Below, piece by piece: positions 36,064-45,176 of a DNA stretch of 64,000 nucleotides. The notes below the pieces were generated by a model. The model did no database searches, had not been told where the DNA came from, and saw nothing but the letters and a program-made list of their open reading frames with translations. Origin of the DNA: Archangium lipolyticum (GTDB taxonomy: Bacteria; Myxococcota; Myxococcia; Myxococcales; Myxococcaceae); the NCBI RefSeq assembly GCF_024623785.1, contig NZ_JANKBZ010000005.1, positions 372,001 to 436,000 on the forward strand, given 5' to 3'. The translations under genes and the position numbers were made by a program. The stretch's first letter is position 1. Each line of letters starts with the position of its first letter.

Positions 36064-36136
36064 ACCAACCCACTCCCAGAGTGCGAGCCGCGTGTTTGGG
36101 TTGACTCGCCCGTCACACACGGCATCGTCTCATTCC

Positions 36137-37567
36137 ATGAAGATTCTCTACGTGGCCTCCGAAGTCACACCCTTCTCCAAGACGGGTGGGCTCGGGGACG
36201 TAGCCGGTGCCCTGCCCGCGGAGCTCGCGGCGCTCGGCCACGAGGTCAAGGTCGTCACCCCCCGGTACGCCTCCATCCAGGACGCGCGTCTCACCCCCAC
36301 CGGCCACCAGCTGGAGCTGCGCTTCCCCTTCGGCGTCGAGCGCGGGCCCATCCTCTCCCTCCGCCAGTCGCCCAACCTGGAAGTCCTCTTCCTCGAGAAC
36401 GAGCACTTCTACGGACGCTCCGGCATCTACGGCGACTCCTGGGGCGAGTTCGGCGACAACCACCGGCGCTTCGCCTACCTCTCCATCGGCGCCCTCCAGG
36501 TCGCCCAGCGCCTCCGCTTCTTCCCGGACATCATCCACCTCAACGACTGGCAGACCGGGTTGACGCCCGTGGCCCTCCAGCGCGGCTTCCAGGGCACCGC
36601 CCTCGCCCGCGCCAAGACGGTGCTCACCATCCACAACCTCGCCTACCAGGGCCAGTTCGGGAAGCACGTCATGGACGAGCTCGGGCTGCCGTGGGACCTC
36701 TTCAACGCCGAGCACGGGCTCGAGTTCTGGGACGCGGTGAACTTCCTCAAGGGCGGCATCCAGTTCTCCGACGCCCTCACCACCGTCTCGCCCACCTACG
36801 CCAAGGAGATCCAGGAGCCCGAGGGCGGAGCCAGCCTCGACGGGCTTCTGCGCCGCCGGCGCGGGGTGCTCACCGGCATCATCAACGGCATCGACGTGCA
36901 CGAGTGGAACCCGGAGACGGACACGTACCTCCCCACCCGCTACGGGGCCAATGACCTGAGCGGCAAGGCCGTCTGCCGGCGCGCGCTGCTGCGCCGCGCC
37001 GGGCTGCGGGAGGACACCCAGGCCCCGGTGTTCGGCATCGTCTCGCGGCTGGCCTGGCAGAAGGGGGTGGACCTGCTGCTGGAGGTGATGCCCCAGGCCC
37101 TCCAGTCCGACATCCGCTTCGTCGCGGTGGGCAGCGGCGAGGCCCGCTTCGAGGATGGGCTGCGCGCCCTCCAGCACCAGTTCCCCGAGCAGGTGGGGAC
37201 GTACATCGGCTTCGACCCGGCGCTGTCCCACCTGGTGGAGGCGGGGTCGGACTTCTTCATCATGCCCAGCCGCTACGAGCCGTGCGGCCTCAACCAGATG
37301 TACTCGCTGCGCTATGGCACCGTGCCCATCGTCCGGGCCACGGGCGGACTCGTGGACACGGTGGACGGGGGCATGGACGGGGATGGCATCCTCTTCGAGG
37401 CCTTCCACCCGGCGGCGCTGCTGGCGGCGCTGCGCCGCGCCCAGGCCCTCTACGCCGAGCCGGAGCGGCTGCTGGCCTTCCGGCGCAGGGGCATGGGCCG
37501 CGACTTCTCCTGGGCCGCTTCCGCTCGGAAATACGAGCGCCTCTTCGCCTCCCTGCTGACGGAATAG
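36137..37567 (+). CDS. glgA: glycogen synthase, ADP-glucose type (GT5)
   Basis: 476 residues from ATG 36137. The ADP-glucose motif KTGGLGDV starts exactly at Lys15, as in Escherichia coli GlgA. The HNLAYQG, FGIVSRLAWQKGVDLL and C-terminal MPSRYEPCGLNQMYSLRYG (E-x7-E region) motifs complete the two Rossmann halves. It elongates alpha-1,4-glucan from ADP-glucose in the cytoplasm. glgX lies 9 kb away rather than in a glg operon. A Ser/Thr kinase gene starts 35 nt downstream on the same strand and may be co-transcribed. Confidence 0.93.
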   Translation: MKILYVASEVTPFSKTGGLGDVAGALPAELAALGHEVKVVTPRYASIQDARLTPTGHQLELRFPFGVERGPILSLRQSPNLEVLFLENEHFYGRSGIYGDSWGEFGDNHRRFAYLSIGALQVAQRLRFFPDIIHLNDWQTGLTPVALQRGFQGTALARAKTVLTIHNLAYQGQFGKHVMDELGLPWDLFNAEHGLEFWDAVNFLKGGIQFSDALTTVSPTYAKEIQEPEGGASLDGLLRRRRGVLTGIINGIDVHEWNPETDTYLPTRYGANDLSGKAVCRRALLRRAGLREDTQAPVFGIVSRLAWQKGVDLLLEVMPQALQSDIRFVAVGSGEARFEDGLRALQHQFPEQVGTYIGFDPALSHLVEAGSDFFIMPSRYEPCGLNQMYSLRYGTVPIVRATGGLVDTVDGGMDGDGILFEAFHPAALLAALRRAQALYAEPERLLAFRRRGMGRDFSWAASARKYERLFASLLTE

Positions 37568-37602
37568 TGTGGCTCCAACGAAAAGCGGAGTAGGCTCGGA
37601 TC

Positions 37603-38523
37603 GTGTCGCATCAAGCAGCGGACCTGGGAGGTTATGAGGTCATCGGCCGTCTCGCGGTAGGCGGGATGGCCGAGGTGTTCCAGGTGCGAGCCAGGCCCAC
37701 CACGCAGCGCTCGCCCGGGGAGCCGGAAGAGGTGGTGCTCAAGCGGCTGCTGCCCACGTACCGCAACGATGGCGCGTACGTGAAGGCCTTCGTCGACGAG
37801 GCGAAGCTCACCGTACGCCTGCGCCACCCGCACATCGTCCGCACCTTCCGCCTCTTCAAGGCCGGGCCGGACTACCTGATGGTGCAGGAGCTGGTGGCGG
37901 GCCGGACGCTGGGCTTCATGCAGGAGCTGCTGATGAAGGCCGGGGCCGCGATGCCTCCGGCGGCGGCCTGCTACATCGCCTGGTGCGTCCTCAAGGCGCT
38001 GGACTACATCCACCGCGCGAAGGCGGGCGAGGGCGGTGCCACCATCGTCCACCGCGACGTCAACCCCGCCAACATCCTGCTGAGCGTGGCGGGGGATGTG
38101 AAGCTCACCGACTTCGGCGTGGCGGACGTGGAAGGGGTGATGCGCGGGGACACGGGGGCGCTGCGCGGCACGGTGTCGTACATGAGCCCGGAGCAGGTGC
38201 TGGGCCAGCCCGTGGACACGCGCAGCGACCTGTACTCGGTGGGCGTCATCCTCTGGGAGCTGCTGTCCAACCGGCGCCTGTTCACCGGGGATGGCGAGGC
38301 GGAGCTGATGCACCGGGTGCGCGATGCCCGTGCGCCGCTGCTGTCCGGCGTGCAGCCAGAGCTGCCGGACTACGCGGTGCAGGTGGTGCGCAAGGCCCTC
38401 TTCGCGGACAAGGCGCGCCGATTCCAATCCGCGGCGGAGTTCATCCGCGCCCTGGAGGTGCTGTCGCGCCGCACCGGGTGGCCGCTCTCGGTGGATGCGC
38501 TCAAGCCGCTCCTGGGGGGCTGA
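37603..38523 (+). CDS. eukaryotic-type serine/threonine protein kinase
   Basis: 306 residues from GTG 37603, containing only a kinase domain with no membrane helix. Gly-loop GRLAVGGMAEVF is at 15-26, ATP-site Lys47 (VVLKRL), the catalytic loop HRDVNPANILL with Asp152/Asn157, then TDFG (Asp170) and MSPEQ in the activation segment. The C-terminal 30 residues (FQSAAEFIRALEVL) are the usual kinase C-lobe tail. Myxobacteria encode many such kinases. The position 35 nt after glgA suggests, but does not prove, a link to glycogen control. It overlaps the next gene by one base (TGATG). Confidence 0.92.
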   Translation: MSHQAADLGGYEVIGRLAVGGMAEVFQVRARPTTQRSPGEPEEVVLKRLLPTYRNDGAYVKAFVDEAKLTVRLRHPHIVRTFRLFKAGPDYLMVQELVAGRTLGFMQELLMKAGAAMPPAAACYIAWCVLKALDYIHRAKAGEGGATIVHRDVNPANILLSVAGDVKLTDFGVADVEGVMRGDTGALRGTVSYMSPEQVLGQPVDTRSDLYSVGVILWELLSNRRLFTGDGEAELMHRVRDARAPLLSGVQPELPDYAVQVVRKALFADKARRFQSAAEFIRALEVLSRRTGWPLSVDALKPLLGG

Positions 38524-38996
38524 TGCGCTGGCTCCTGCCGCTGCTCCTGCTGCCGTGGCTCTCCGGGTGCGCCGGGGTGACGCTGCGCCCGCATGCCCTG
38601 GACGAGGCGGTGAAGGTGGAGGACGTGGGCCTCTCCTTCTCCCCGAAGGGCCCTGGCGAGCTCACCCTGCGCCTGGAGGTGGAGAACCCCACCTTCTGGG
38701 ACGCAGAGGTGACGGGGGTGGACTTCGAGCTGCGCATGGATGGCAGGCGCTACGCGGTGGGCACGCGCGGGGTGAGCCTGCGCCTGGCCTCGGATGAGCG
38801 CCGCGCCCTGACGGTGTCCTTCCCGCTGCAGTCCGAGCCGGGAGGGGCCGAGGTTCCTCCGCGCACATGGCGGGTGGAGGTGGGCGGCGGCGTGGCGCTC
38901 GATTTTGGCGGAGAGACGGTGCGCCTGCTGCCCTTCCGCGCGGAGCGGACCCTGCGGCTCCAGTACTTCCGGCCCATGGTGCTCGCGCCGGAGTGA
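38523..38996 (+). CDS. LEA type 2 (WHy-domain) lipoprotein
   Basis: 157 residues, with the start ATG sharing one base with the kinase stop, indicating translational coupling. The signal peptide MRWLLPLLLLPWLSGC ends in the lipobox LSGC. One LEA2/WHy beta-sandwich follows (VEDVGLSFSPKGPGELTLRL, then RLEVENPTFWDAEVTGVDFE with the diagnostic Asn-Pro). WHy domains are linked to desiccation and stress tolerance. A longer relative is at 55533-56372. Confidence 0.75.
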   Translation: MRWLLPLLLLPWLSGCAGVTLRPHALDEAVKVEDVGLSFSPKGPGELTLRLEVENPTFWDAEVTGVDFELRMDGRRYAVGTRGVSLRLASDERRALTVSFPLQSEPGGAEVPPRTWRVEVGGGVALDFGGETVRLLPFRAERTLRLQYFRPMVLAPE

Positions 38997-39163
38997 GGCG
39001 CTGAGGCGCGGCACCGGGTGTCGGACGGCTTGACCTGACCCATGAAGTCACGTCTCATGTCCCCATGTTCAAGGTGGGGTGGGAGGCAGGTGGCTGGCTG
39101 GACGCCGTCTGCTCGACGCTTGTTCGCCGGCCCCACTTGGTCACCTTCCTGGAGGGACTTAGT

Positions 39164-40015
39164 GTGTCTACCAGCACCATGAGCGCTGACTCCTATCGCT
39201 TCGATCCGGACGATCCGCGTGCGCCTCCCCAGGAAGTCTGGGAGCGGCTCACTCCCGAGGAGCGCGCCCGCATCGTCGACAGCCTGCCGTTCGAGTTTCC
39301 GGTCTCCGAGGCGAATCCTCCTGAAGGAGATCCGCACTTCGAAGCCAAGGTGCGTGTTCGCGAGGTGCTGGGAGGCTTCTTCTCCCGCATCGGACGCAAG
39401 GTGTACCTGGGATGTGAGCTGCCCGTGTACTACCCGGGCGAGCGCATGTTCGCTCCCGATGTCATCGCCGTGATGGACGTGGAGCCCCATTCACGCATGC
39501 GCTGGGTGGTGAGCGCCGAGGGCAAGGGGCTCGACCTGGCCCTGGAAATCCATGTCGCGGGTGAGCGGCGCAAGGACCTGGAGCGGAACGTGGAGCGCTT
39601 CGCCCGGCTCGGCATCCGCGAGTACTTCCTCTTCGACCGGGGGCGGCTGAAGCTGACCGGCTGGCGGCTGGCCGGGGAGGGACGGCGCGTCTACCAGCCC
39701 ATCGTGCCGCAGCACGGGTTCTACACGTCCGAGGTGCTTGGCCTGGAGCTGCAGCTCGAGGGCGAGCGGTTGCGCTTCTATCTCGGCCGGGCCGCGCTGC
39801 CGGAGGCGGACGAGATGATCTCCACGCTCGAACGGATGGTGGGGGAGGCGGAGGCTCACCGCACCGAGGAGGCTCAAATGCGTGCCGAGCTGGAGCAGCG
39901 GCTCGTCCAGGAGGCTCGGCTGCGCCTCGAGGAAACCCACCGTCGCGAGGAGTCCGAGCGCAAGCTGGCCGAGGCCCTCGCGGAGCTGGAGCGGCTGCGC
40001 GGCCGCCGCCGCTAG
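39164..40015 (+). CDS. Uma2-family PD-(D/E)xK nuclease-like protein
   Basis: 283 residues from GTG 39164, seven bases after GGAGGG; an internal ATG at 39179 is also possible. The Uma2 core is at about residues 55-195: MFAPDVIAVMDV (Asp), LALEIHVAGERRKDLERN (Glu), then GIREYFLFD. The Lys normally four residues after the Asp of the D-x-x-x-K element is Asn here (KDLERN), so nuclease activity is doubtful. Residues ~215-283 form a charged coiled coil (EAEAHRTEEAQMRAELEQRL). Uma2 genes occur in many copies in myxobacteria and cyanobacteria; their role is poorly defined. Confidence 0.82.
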   Translation: MSTSTMSADSYRFDPDDPRAPPQEVWERLTPEERARIVDSLPFEFPVSEANPPEGDPHFEAKVRVREVLGGFFSRIGRKVYLGCELPVYYPGERMFAPDVIAVMDVEPHSRMRWVVSAEGKGLDLALEIHVAGERRKDLERNVERFARLGIREYFLFDRGRLKLTGWRLAGEGRRVYQPIVPQHGFYTSEVLGLELQLEGERLRFYLGRAALPEADEMISTLERMVGEAEAHRTEEAQMRAELEQRLVQEARLRLEETHRREESERKLAEALAELERLRGRRR

Positions 40016-40016
40016 C

Positions 40017-41366
40017 TCAGACCTTGAGCTCCTGTCCCACGGAGTCCTTGCTCGGGGTCTCCTTGGGCGGCGTGGGCTCCTTGGTGGGCGTCTTGAGCTT
40101 GGTCATCCGCACGCGGTCGATGCGCGCCCCTTCCTTGGCGTGGACGGTGAAGGCCCAGCCGTTGAAGGTGAAGCGCTCGCCCACGTCCGGCAGGTGGCCC
40201 GCCAGCGAGGACAGGAAGCCGCCCAGCGTGTCGAAGTCGCCCTCCGGTAACGGGAAGCCGAAGGCCTGGGTGAACTGATCCACCTCCAGGGCCGCGTCCA
40301 CCAGGAAGCTCCCGTCGGCCTGCTTCTCCACCTGCTTCTCCTCCACCTCGAACTCGTCGCCGATGTCGCCGACGATCTCCCGGAGGATGTCCTCCAACGT
40401 CACGATCCCCATGAAGCCGCCGTATTCGTCCACCACGATGGCCATGTGGATCTTCTTGCGCTGCATCTCGCGCAGCAGGTCCCCGATGGGCTTGAGCCAC
40501 GGGACGAAGTGCGCGGGGCGGATGGTGTCCTGCAGCACGATGAGCTCGGGGTGCTGCAGCAGCGGGATGAGGTCTCGAGCGTGGAGCACGCCGAGGATGT
40601 GGTCCACGTCGTCCCGGTAGACGGGGATGCGCGAGTGGTTCTCTTCCGCCAGCAGGCGCAACACCTCCTCGGGCGGGGTGGAGATGTCCACGCACACCAC
40701 CTCCGTGCGCGGCACCATCACGTCCCGGCAGCGCTTGTCCGACAGCTCGAAGATGGAGCGGATGAGCTGCGGAGCACTCTGATCCACCTCCTCCTTGGCC
40801 GCCTGGGCGGCGAGCAGCTTCTCCAACTCCTCGAGCGGCGGCGGCGGGGGCTCGAAGCGCAGGGTGCGGCCGAAGCCGCGCGCCACCAGGTTGATGGGCC
40901 CCATGAGCAGGCGCATGGGCGGGTAGAAGAGCAGCACGAGCAGCGACACCAACCACGACAGGCGCAGGGCCCAGCGCTCGGGACCGGCGTTGGCCAGGCC
41001 GCGCATCGTCACCTCGACGAGCGTGGCCAGCAGGCCCACCAGCAGGGAGCCGGCCAGCACGGTGGCCACGTCCAGCCAGGGCGCCTCACCCAGACGGGTG
41101 AAGTCGAGCAACTGCGGCGGCACGAAGGCGCCGATAGCGGCGGCCAGGAAGCCGCTGAGCACCATGCCCACGCGCAACGCGGTGGCGGTGGGTTCCCGCT
41201 CCGTCTTGTGGCGCAGCACCCGGCCACCAGAGACCGGGGAGGCCTTCGCCAGCTCCTGGGCGCTCAGGTCCGAGGTCCCATAGAGGGCCGATTCGGCGGC
41301 GGCGATGAATCCTCGGGTGAAGACGAGGGCCAGGCAGGCGATCCAGAGGGCCCAGGTAGGAGGCAT
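40017..41366 (-). CDS. CNNM/CorC-type membrane protein with CBS pair (hemolysin-III-like)
   Basis: 449 residues. An N-terminal DUF21/CNNM membrane domain (three to four helices within 1-150) leads to a cytoplasmic CBS pair (RDVMVPRTEVVCVD and IHMAIVVDEYGGFMGIVTLED) and a C-terminal CorC_HlyC transporter-associated domain (DGSFLVDAALEVDQFTQAFG, read as two parts). CBS modules bind adenosyl ligands. The family is tied to magnesium/cobalt efflux or resistance. The tail is Lys/Thr/Pro-rich. It converges on the Uma2 gene with one base between stops. Confidence 0.87.
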   Translation of the reverse strand: MPPTWALWIACLALVFTRGFIAAAESALYGTSDLSAQELAKASPVSGGRVLRHKTEREPTATALRVGMVLSGFLAAAIGAFVPPQLLDFTRLGEAPWLDVATVLAGSLLVGLLATLVEVTMRGLANAGPERWALRLSWLVSLLVLLFYPPMRLLMGPINLVARGFGRTLRFEPPPPPLEELEKLLAAQAAKEEVDQSAPQLIRSIFELSDKRCRDVMVPRTEVVCVDISTPPEEVLRLLAEENHSRIPVYRDDVDHILGVLHARDLIPLLQHPELIVLQDTIRPAHFVPWLKPIGDLLREMQRKKIHMAIVVDEYGGFMGIVTLEDILREIVGDIGDEFEVEEKQVEKQADGSFLVDAALEVDQFTQAFGFPLPEGDFDTLGGFLSSLAGHLPDVGERFTFNGWAFTVHAKEGARIDRVRMTKLKTPTKEPTPPKETPSKDSVGQELKV

Positions 41367-41424
41367 ACGGCTTCTCTACATACCCCGTGCTAAGAGGACA
41401 CGCACACTTTCCGAGAGAATCGAG

Positions 41425-42195
41425 GTGCGTGTGCGTCCAACAGTGAGCCGCTCCCGCTTCCCCCGGCGGGGGCTCTTCCGCCTGCTCGCCCCCCTTTCCG
41501 TCTTCCTGCTGACACTGTCCGCCCCGCGTGCCTTGGCCTGGCCCGTGGACCTCCTGGTTCCGCTGGAGCCGGGCAAGGAGCGCTTCCACAAGCTGAGCGC
41601 GGTGGATTGGGTGGAGGTGGAGGACCCGTCCATCGTCACCGCGGAGGTGCTCCAGGGGAGCAACGAGCTGCTGCTCACCGGGCTGAAGCCGGGGCGCACG
41701 TTGCTGCTGCTGTACGCGGAGGGGAAGTTCGCCGTGTGGCGGCTGGTGGTGGGCGCACCGGGCAAGCCTCCCGAGCGCGAGCCCTCCGCGGAGCCACTCG
41801 CCGCGGCTCGCAAGGCCTGTCCGGGGCTGAAGGCCACCGAGGGCGCCGAGCGCTCCCTGACAGCCCTTGTGAAGGACGCGCGCTGCCGCGAGGCCCTGCT
41901 CGCGCTGCTGAAGACGGACGCGTATCTGGCGCGCGAGCTGGATCTCACCTTCGAGCTGCCCGTCCTGCAGGCGCAGCTCGCGGCACTGACGGGCGCGCTG
42001 AAGGGCTCCGGTCTCACCGTGAGCTATCACGGGGCCGGCGCGGTGCTGGCGGGCAGCACCACCCCGGAGGGGCATCGCCGGGCGCTGTGGGAGCTGTTCC
42101 GTCAGTCCGTGGGACGCGTACCGCTGGAGGACCGTGTGACCGTGCAGAGGCCGGAGCCTCCCGACGCGGGCAGGTCCGGCGACTCCGGGCCCTGA
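41425..42195 (+). CDS. exported protein with secretin/pilus-assembly N-terminal (BON-like) domain
   Basis: 256 residues from GTG 41425 (GTG 41431 also possible; GAGAG seven bases upstream). Arg-rich N-region, hydrophobic core LLAPLSVFLLTLSAPRALA and cleavage before WPVDL form the signal peptide. Residues ~40-105 match the T2SS/T3SS pilus-assembly N-terminal domain (VDWVEVEDPSIVTAEVLQG, ELLLTGLKPGRTLLLLY), normally found at the start of CpaC/RhcC-type secretins. No secretin domain follows; the rest is helical with a Cys pair (KACPG, DARCRE). Probably periplasmic. Confidence 0.72.
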   Translation: MRVRPTVSRSRFPRRGLFRLLAPLSVFLLTLSAPRALAWPVDLLVPLEPGKERFHKLSAVDWVEVEDPSIVTAEVLQGSNELLLTGLKPGRTLLLLYAEGKFAVWRLVVGAPGKPPEREPSAEPLAAARKACPGLKATEGAERSLTALVKDARCREALLALLKTDAYLARELDLTFELPVLQAQLAALTGALKGSGLTVSYHGAGAVLAGSTTPEGHRRALWELFRQSVGRVPLEDRVTVQRPEPPDAGRSGDSGP

Positions 42196-42213
42196 GTCGT
42201 TCCCGTGGATGTC

Positions 42214-42315
42214 CCCTCTCCCTCTGGGAGAGGGCTAGGGTGAGGGTCTTTCCTCCGCACCGTGAACGACCCGGGCGACGACCCTCACCCCCCGCCCTCT
42301 CCCAGAGGGAGAGGG
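42214..42315. repeat. palindromic repeat element, two inverted copies (MITE/REP-like)
   Basis: CCCTCTCCC-TCT-GGGAGAGGG at 42214-42234 and CCCTCTCCC-AGA-GGGAGAGGG at 42295-42315 are flanked inward by CTAGGGTGAGGGTC and GACCCTCACCCCCCGC, so the whole 102-nt unit is a long imperfect inverted repeat with an unrelated centre. It lies between convergent genes (stops at 42195 and 42341), and each copy can serve as terminator for one strand. Confidence 0.8.
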
Positions 42316-42340
42316 AGCATGCGCAACCCAAGAACCTTCA

Positions 42341-44431
42341 TCAGGGCACCGCCTGCTCGGGCTGCGCTCCGCTTCCATCGAGCACGCTCCGGGCCGCATC
42401 GATGGCGTCATGCGTGCCCGCGAGCGCGAGGATGTCTCCCTCACGCAGCTGCTCGTGCGCGGTGGGAACGACCACGTCCCCCTCGCCGCGCTTGATGGCG
42501 AGCACCGTGGCTCCCGTCATCCCTCGCAGGTTCAGCTCCGCGAGCGTCCGCCCCACGGCCGGGCTGGAGGCCACGAGCCGGATGGGGGTCGGCTCGCCCA
42601 GCCCGGGCAGTACCGGGTGGAGCGCCTCCAGGCTCTCGTCCTGCGCCTTCGTGCTCCCCCCACGAGACTGGGCCGCGAGCGCCTCGACGATGACCTGGGA
42701 GCCCGCCCGGACGTGTCCCTGGAGATTCCTGGCGCTGCGCCAGAACCCCACGCCGAACACCACCAACAGCAGCAGCAGCGCGACCGCGCCCTGGACGCCG
42801 GGGAGGAAGGGCTGCGTGAGGGCCACGACGGGGGCTCCCACGATGAGGATGCTCGCCAGCTGGAGCGTCACCACGAGCACGCGGCGCGGGGCGGCGGCCA
42901 GGTCCAGCCTGCCCTTCACCGCCGTGGCGGCGGGGAGGGCCGTCTCCGCGAGCAGCACACCCAGTTGGCGGGCCAGCCGGATGATGCCCACGCAGAAGGG
43001 AATCGCCAGGACGACCGCCAGCCCGATGCCGAGCAGGCGCGCCACCGAGGCGCTCAATCCCACCGTGTTCTCGATGGCCGTGGAGATCCTCCCCAGGGTG
43101 ACGGACGTCCCGATGACGAGCGCGGTGAGCAGCGCCGCGTCGAGCAGCAGCAGGCGGATGGTGCGGCGGATCTTCGCGCCCACGGTCTGCCGCGGGGGCG
43201 CGGTGCGGAGGTTCTCCACCCACGTTCCATAGAGCACGGCGAACGTCTGGAGCGGCCCGGGCAGCTTGCGGTCCACGTAGTTGGCGACCGGTCCCGAGGC
43301 CCGGATGAGGAACGGCGTGGTCAGCGTGGTGATGGCGGACACGGCCACGGCCACGGGGTAGAGGAAGGACCCCGTGGCGTTCAGCGACAGGCCCAGGCCG
43401 GCGATGATGAAGGAGAACTCGCCGATCTGCGCCAGGCTCATGCCCGACTGGATCGCCGTGCGCGTCCCGCTGCCGGTGAGGAACACGCCCAGGCCGACGC
43501 CCACGAGCTTGCCGACGATGACCACCAGCGTCAGTACGACCACGGCCGCCCAGTGCTGGGCGATGAGCCCCGGATCGATGAGCATCCCCACCGAGACGAA
43601 GAAGATGGCCGCGAAGACGTCGCGCACCGGTTGCACCAGGTGCTCGACGTCCTTCTCCTTCCCGGACTCGGCGACGAGGGTGCCCGCGAGGAACGCGCCC
43701 AGTGCCACCGAGTAGCCGAACTCCTGCGCCAGCAGCGCGATGGCGAAGCAGATGCCGATGCTCGCCACCAGCAGCGTCTCCGGGCGGTTCAGGCGATGCA
43801 CGGCACGGACCGTGCGCGGGATGAGCAGCAGGCCCACGGCGACGAGCCCCACCAGGAACAGGGCCAGCCGTCCCACGGTGAGGGTCAGCTGCCCCGCCGA
43901 TAGCCCCGCGCCGGTGGAGATCGCCGTGAGCGCCGCCATCAGCAGGATGGCGATGAGATCCTCGACGATGAGGACGCCGACCACCAGCTCGCGCAGCTTG
44001 CCATGGATGCCCTGCTCATCGAAGGCCTTGGCGATGATGGTCGTACTGGAGATGGCGATGATGGCCCCGGTGAAGATGCTCTCGCGCGACGTCCAGCCGA
44101 AGGCCCGGCCCACGACGAAGCCGAGCCAGATCATCAGGCTGCACTGGATGACGGCCGTGAGCCCCGCCGTCGGGCCGACCTGGAACAGCTTGCGCAGGCT
44201 GAACTCCAGCCCGAGCGAGAACATGAGCAGGATGACGCCCAGCTCCGACAGGGTCTGGACGATGGTGGCATCCGCGACGAGCGGAATGGGCACGTGGGGG
44301 CCGATGATGAGCCCCGCCAGGATGTACCCGAGCACCACGGGTTGACGCAGCCGCTGGAAGAGGACCGACGTCACCGCCGCGACGCCGAGGACCATCGTCA
44401 GGGCCTTGAGGAAATCGTGAGCACCGTGCAT
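42341..44431 (-). CDS. Kef-type cation:proton antiporter (CPA2) with C-terminal TrkA-C domain
   Basis: 696 residues from ATG 44431. Residues ~1-390 are the 12-helix CPA2 exchanger, with the typical GLIIGPHVPIPLV start, MFSLGLEFSLRKL and the FSFIIAGLGLSL helix. A second set of about three hydrophobic segments (ALLTALVIGTSVTLG, VALTQPFLPG, VALLLLLVVFGVGFW) extends the membrane part. Residues ~600-690 are a TrkA-C regulatory domain (RTLAELNLRGMTGATVLAI, EGDILALAGTHDAID). There is no NAD-binding TrkA-N domain, unlike KefB/KefC. It probably exports K+ or Na+ in exchange for protons. Confidence 0.87.
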   Translation of the reverse strand: MHGAHDFLKALTMVLGVAAVTSVLFQRLRQPVVLGYILAGLIIGPHVPIPLVADATIVQTLSELGVILLMFSLGLEFSLRKLFQVGPTAGLTAVIQCSLMIWLGFVVGRAFGWTSRESIFTGAIIAISSTTIIAKAFDEQGIHGKLRELVVGVLIVEDLIAILLMAALTAISTGAGLSAGQLTLTVGRLALFLVGLVAVGLLLIPRTVRAVHRLNRPETLLVASIGICFAIALLAQEFGYSVALGAFLAGTLVAESGKEKDVEHLVQPVRDVFAAIFFVSVGMLIDPGLIAQHWAAVVVLTLVVIVGKLVGVGLGVFLTGSGTRTAIQSGMSLAQIGEFSFIIAGLGLSLNATGSFLYPVAVAVSAITTLTTPFLIRASGPVANYVDRKLPGPLQTFAVLYGTWVENLRTAPPRQTVGAKIRRTIRLLLLDAALLTALVIGTSVTLGRISTAIENTVGLSASVARLLGIGLAVVLAIPFCVGIIRLARQLGVLLAETALPAATAVKGRLDLAAAPRRVLVVTLQLASILIVGAPVVALTQPFLPGVQGAVALLLLLVVFGVGFWRSARNLQGHVRAGSQVIVEALAAQSRGGSTKAQDESLEALHPVLPGLGEPTPIRLVASSPAVGRTLAELNLRGMTGATVLAIKRGEGDVVVPTAHEQLREGDILALAGTHDAIDAARSVLDGSGAQPEQAVP

Positions 44432-44530
44432 CGCCAAATCACCCGTTGGGAAATCTCGTTGGACATCGGGGACGGCACGCTCACACCCCACCTGGGGCCG
44501 GCGCGCGTCTCTACCTCTGGAACCGGAACG

Positions 44531-44989
44531 TCACGCGGTCCGCGGAGGTCCTTGCGCGGGGCAGTTGGCGACCACCGGCCGATCCGCGAGCCGGTCCTGG
44601 TACACGGGCTTCGTGCGCCAGAGGTGCGTCCTCGCCTGCACCGGCAGCCATGCCTCCAGCCGCGCCGCGAGGTCGTGGCGATCGGCTCTCTTGGGATGAG
44701 GGGTGGGCTTGTGGGCGGGCCGGGACAGCTCCAGCCGGCCGTGGAACGACGGATCCTGGATGGCAGCCCGTTGCTCCGGGGACCCGGGGCGAGCGGCCGA
44801 GACCGAGCCCATCGGCGCGGGTTGCCGCGTGACCGAGGTCCACCGGACCCCCGTGTCCGTACCCGCGTCCTCACCCCCCGGACACACTCCGGCCAGCACG
44901 GCCAGGAGGAAGGCGCAGGCCGCGCCCATCAGGACCGTCCATCGGGCGCTCTGGAGATCGCGCCGAGCTGTGCCGCCGGTGATGCCCAT
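44531..44989 (-). CDS. hypothetical lipoprotein or membrane-anchored protein
   Basis: 152 residues from ATG 44989. A hydrophobic stretch ACAFLLAVLAGVC ends in a Cys that could be a lipobox, but 20 residues precede the core, which is long for a signal peptide. The mature part is Arg/Pro/His-rich and probably largely disordered; RLEAWLPVQARTHLWRTK is the only ordered-looking piece. No family is recognised. It lies 99 nt before the antiporter start on the same strand. Confidence 0.45.
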   Translation of the reverse strand: MGITGGTARRDLQSARWTVLMGAACAFLLAVLAGVCPGGEDAGTDTGVRWTSVTRQPAPMGSVSAARPGSPEQRAAIQDPSFHGRLELSRPAHKPTPHPKRADRHDLAARLEAWLPVQARTHLWRTKPVYQDRLADRPVVANCPAQGPPRTA

Positions 44990-45176
44990 GGGGAGAAGTT
45001 CTCCATGTTCCACTACCACCCGGAGCGCACCGGGGAAAGGTGCTCATATGACCTCCAGGCAGGCATCCGGAGGGTGCCTCGCGGGGAGGGGGTGTCTGGC
45101 GGGGTCGGGTGCCTAGCTTCGGGCATCGGCGGCGCACAGGGGCCTCGCGGCCAACGTGGAGGGGGGAGGGGGCGCG

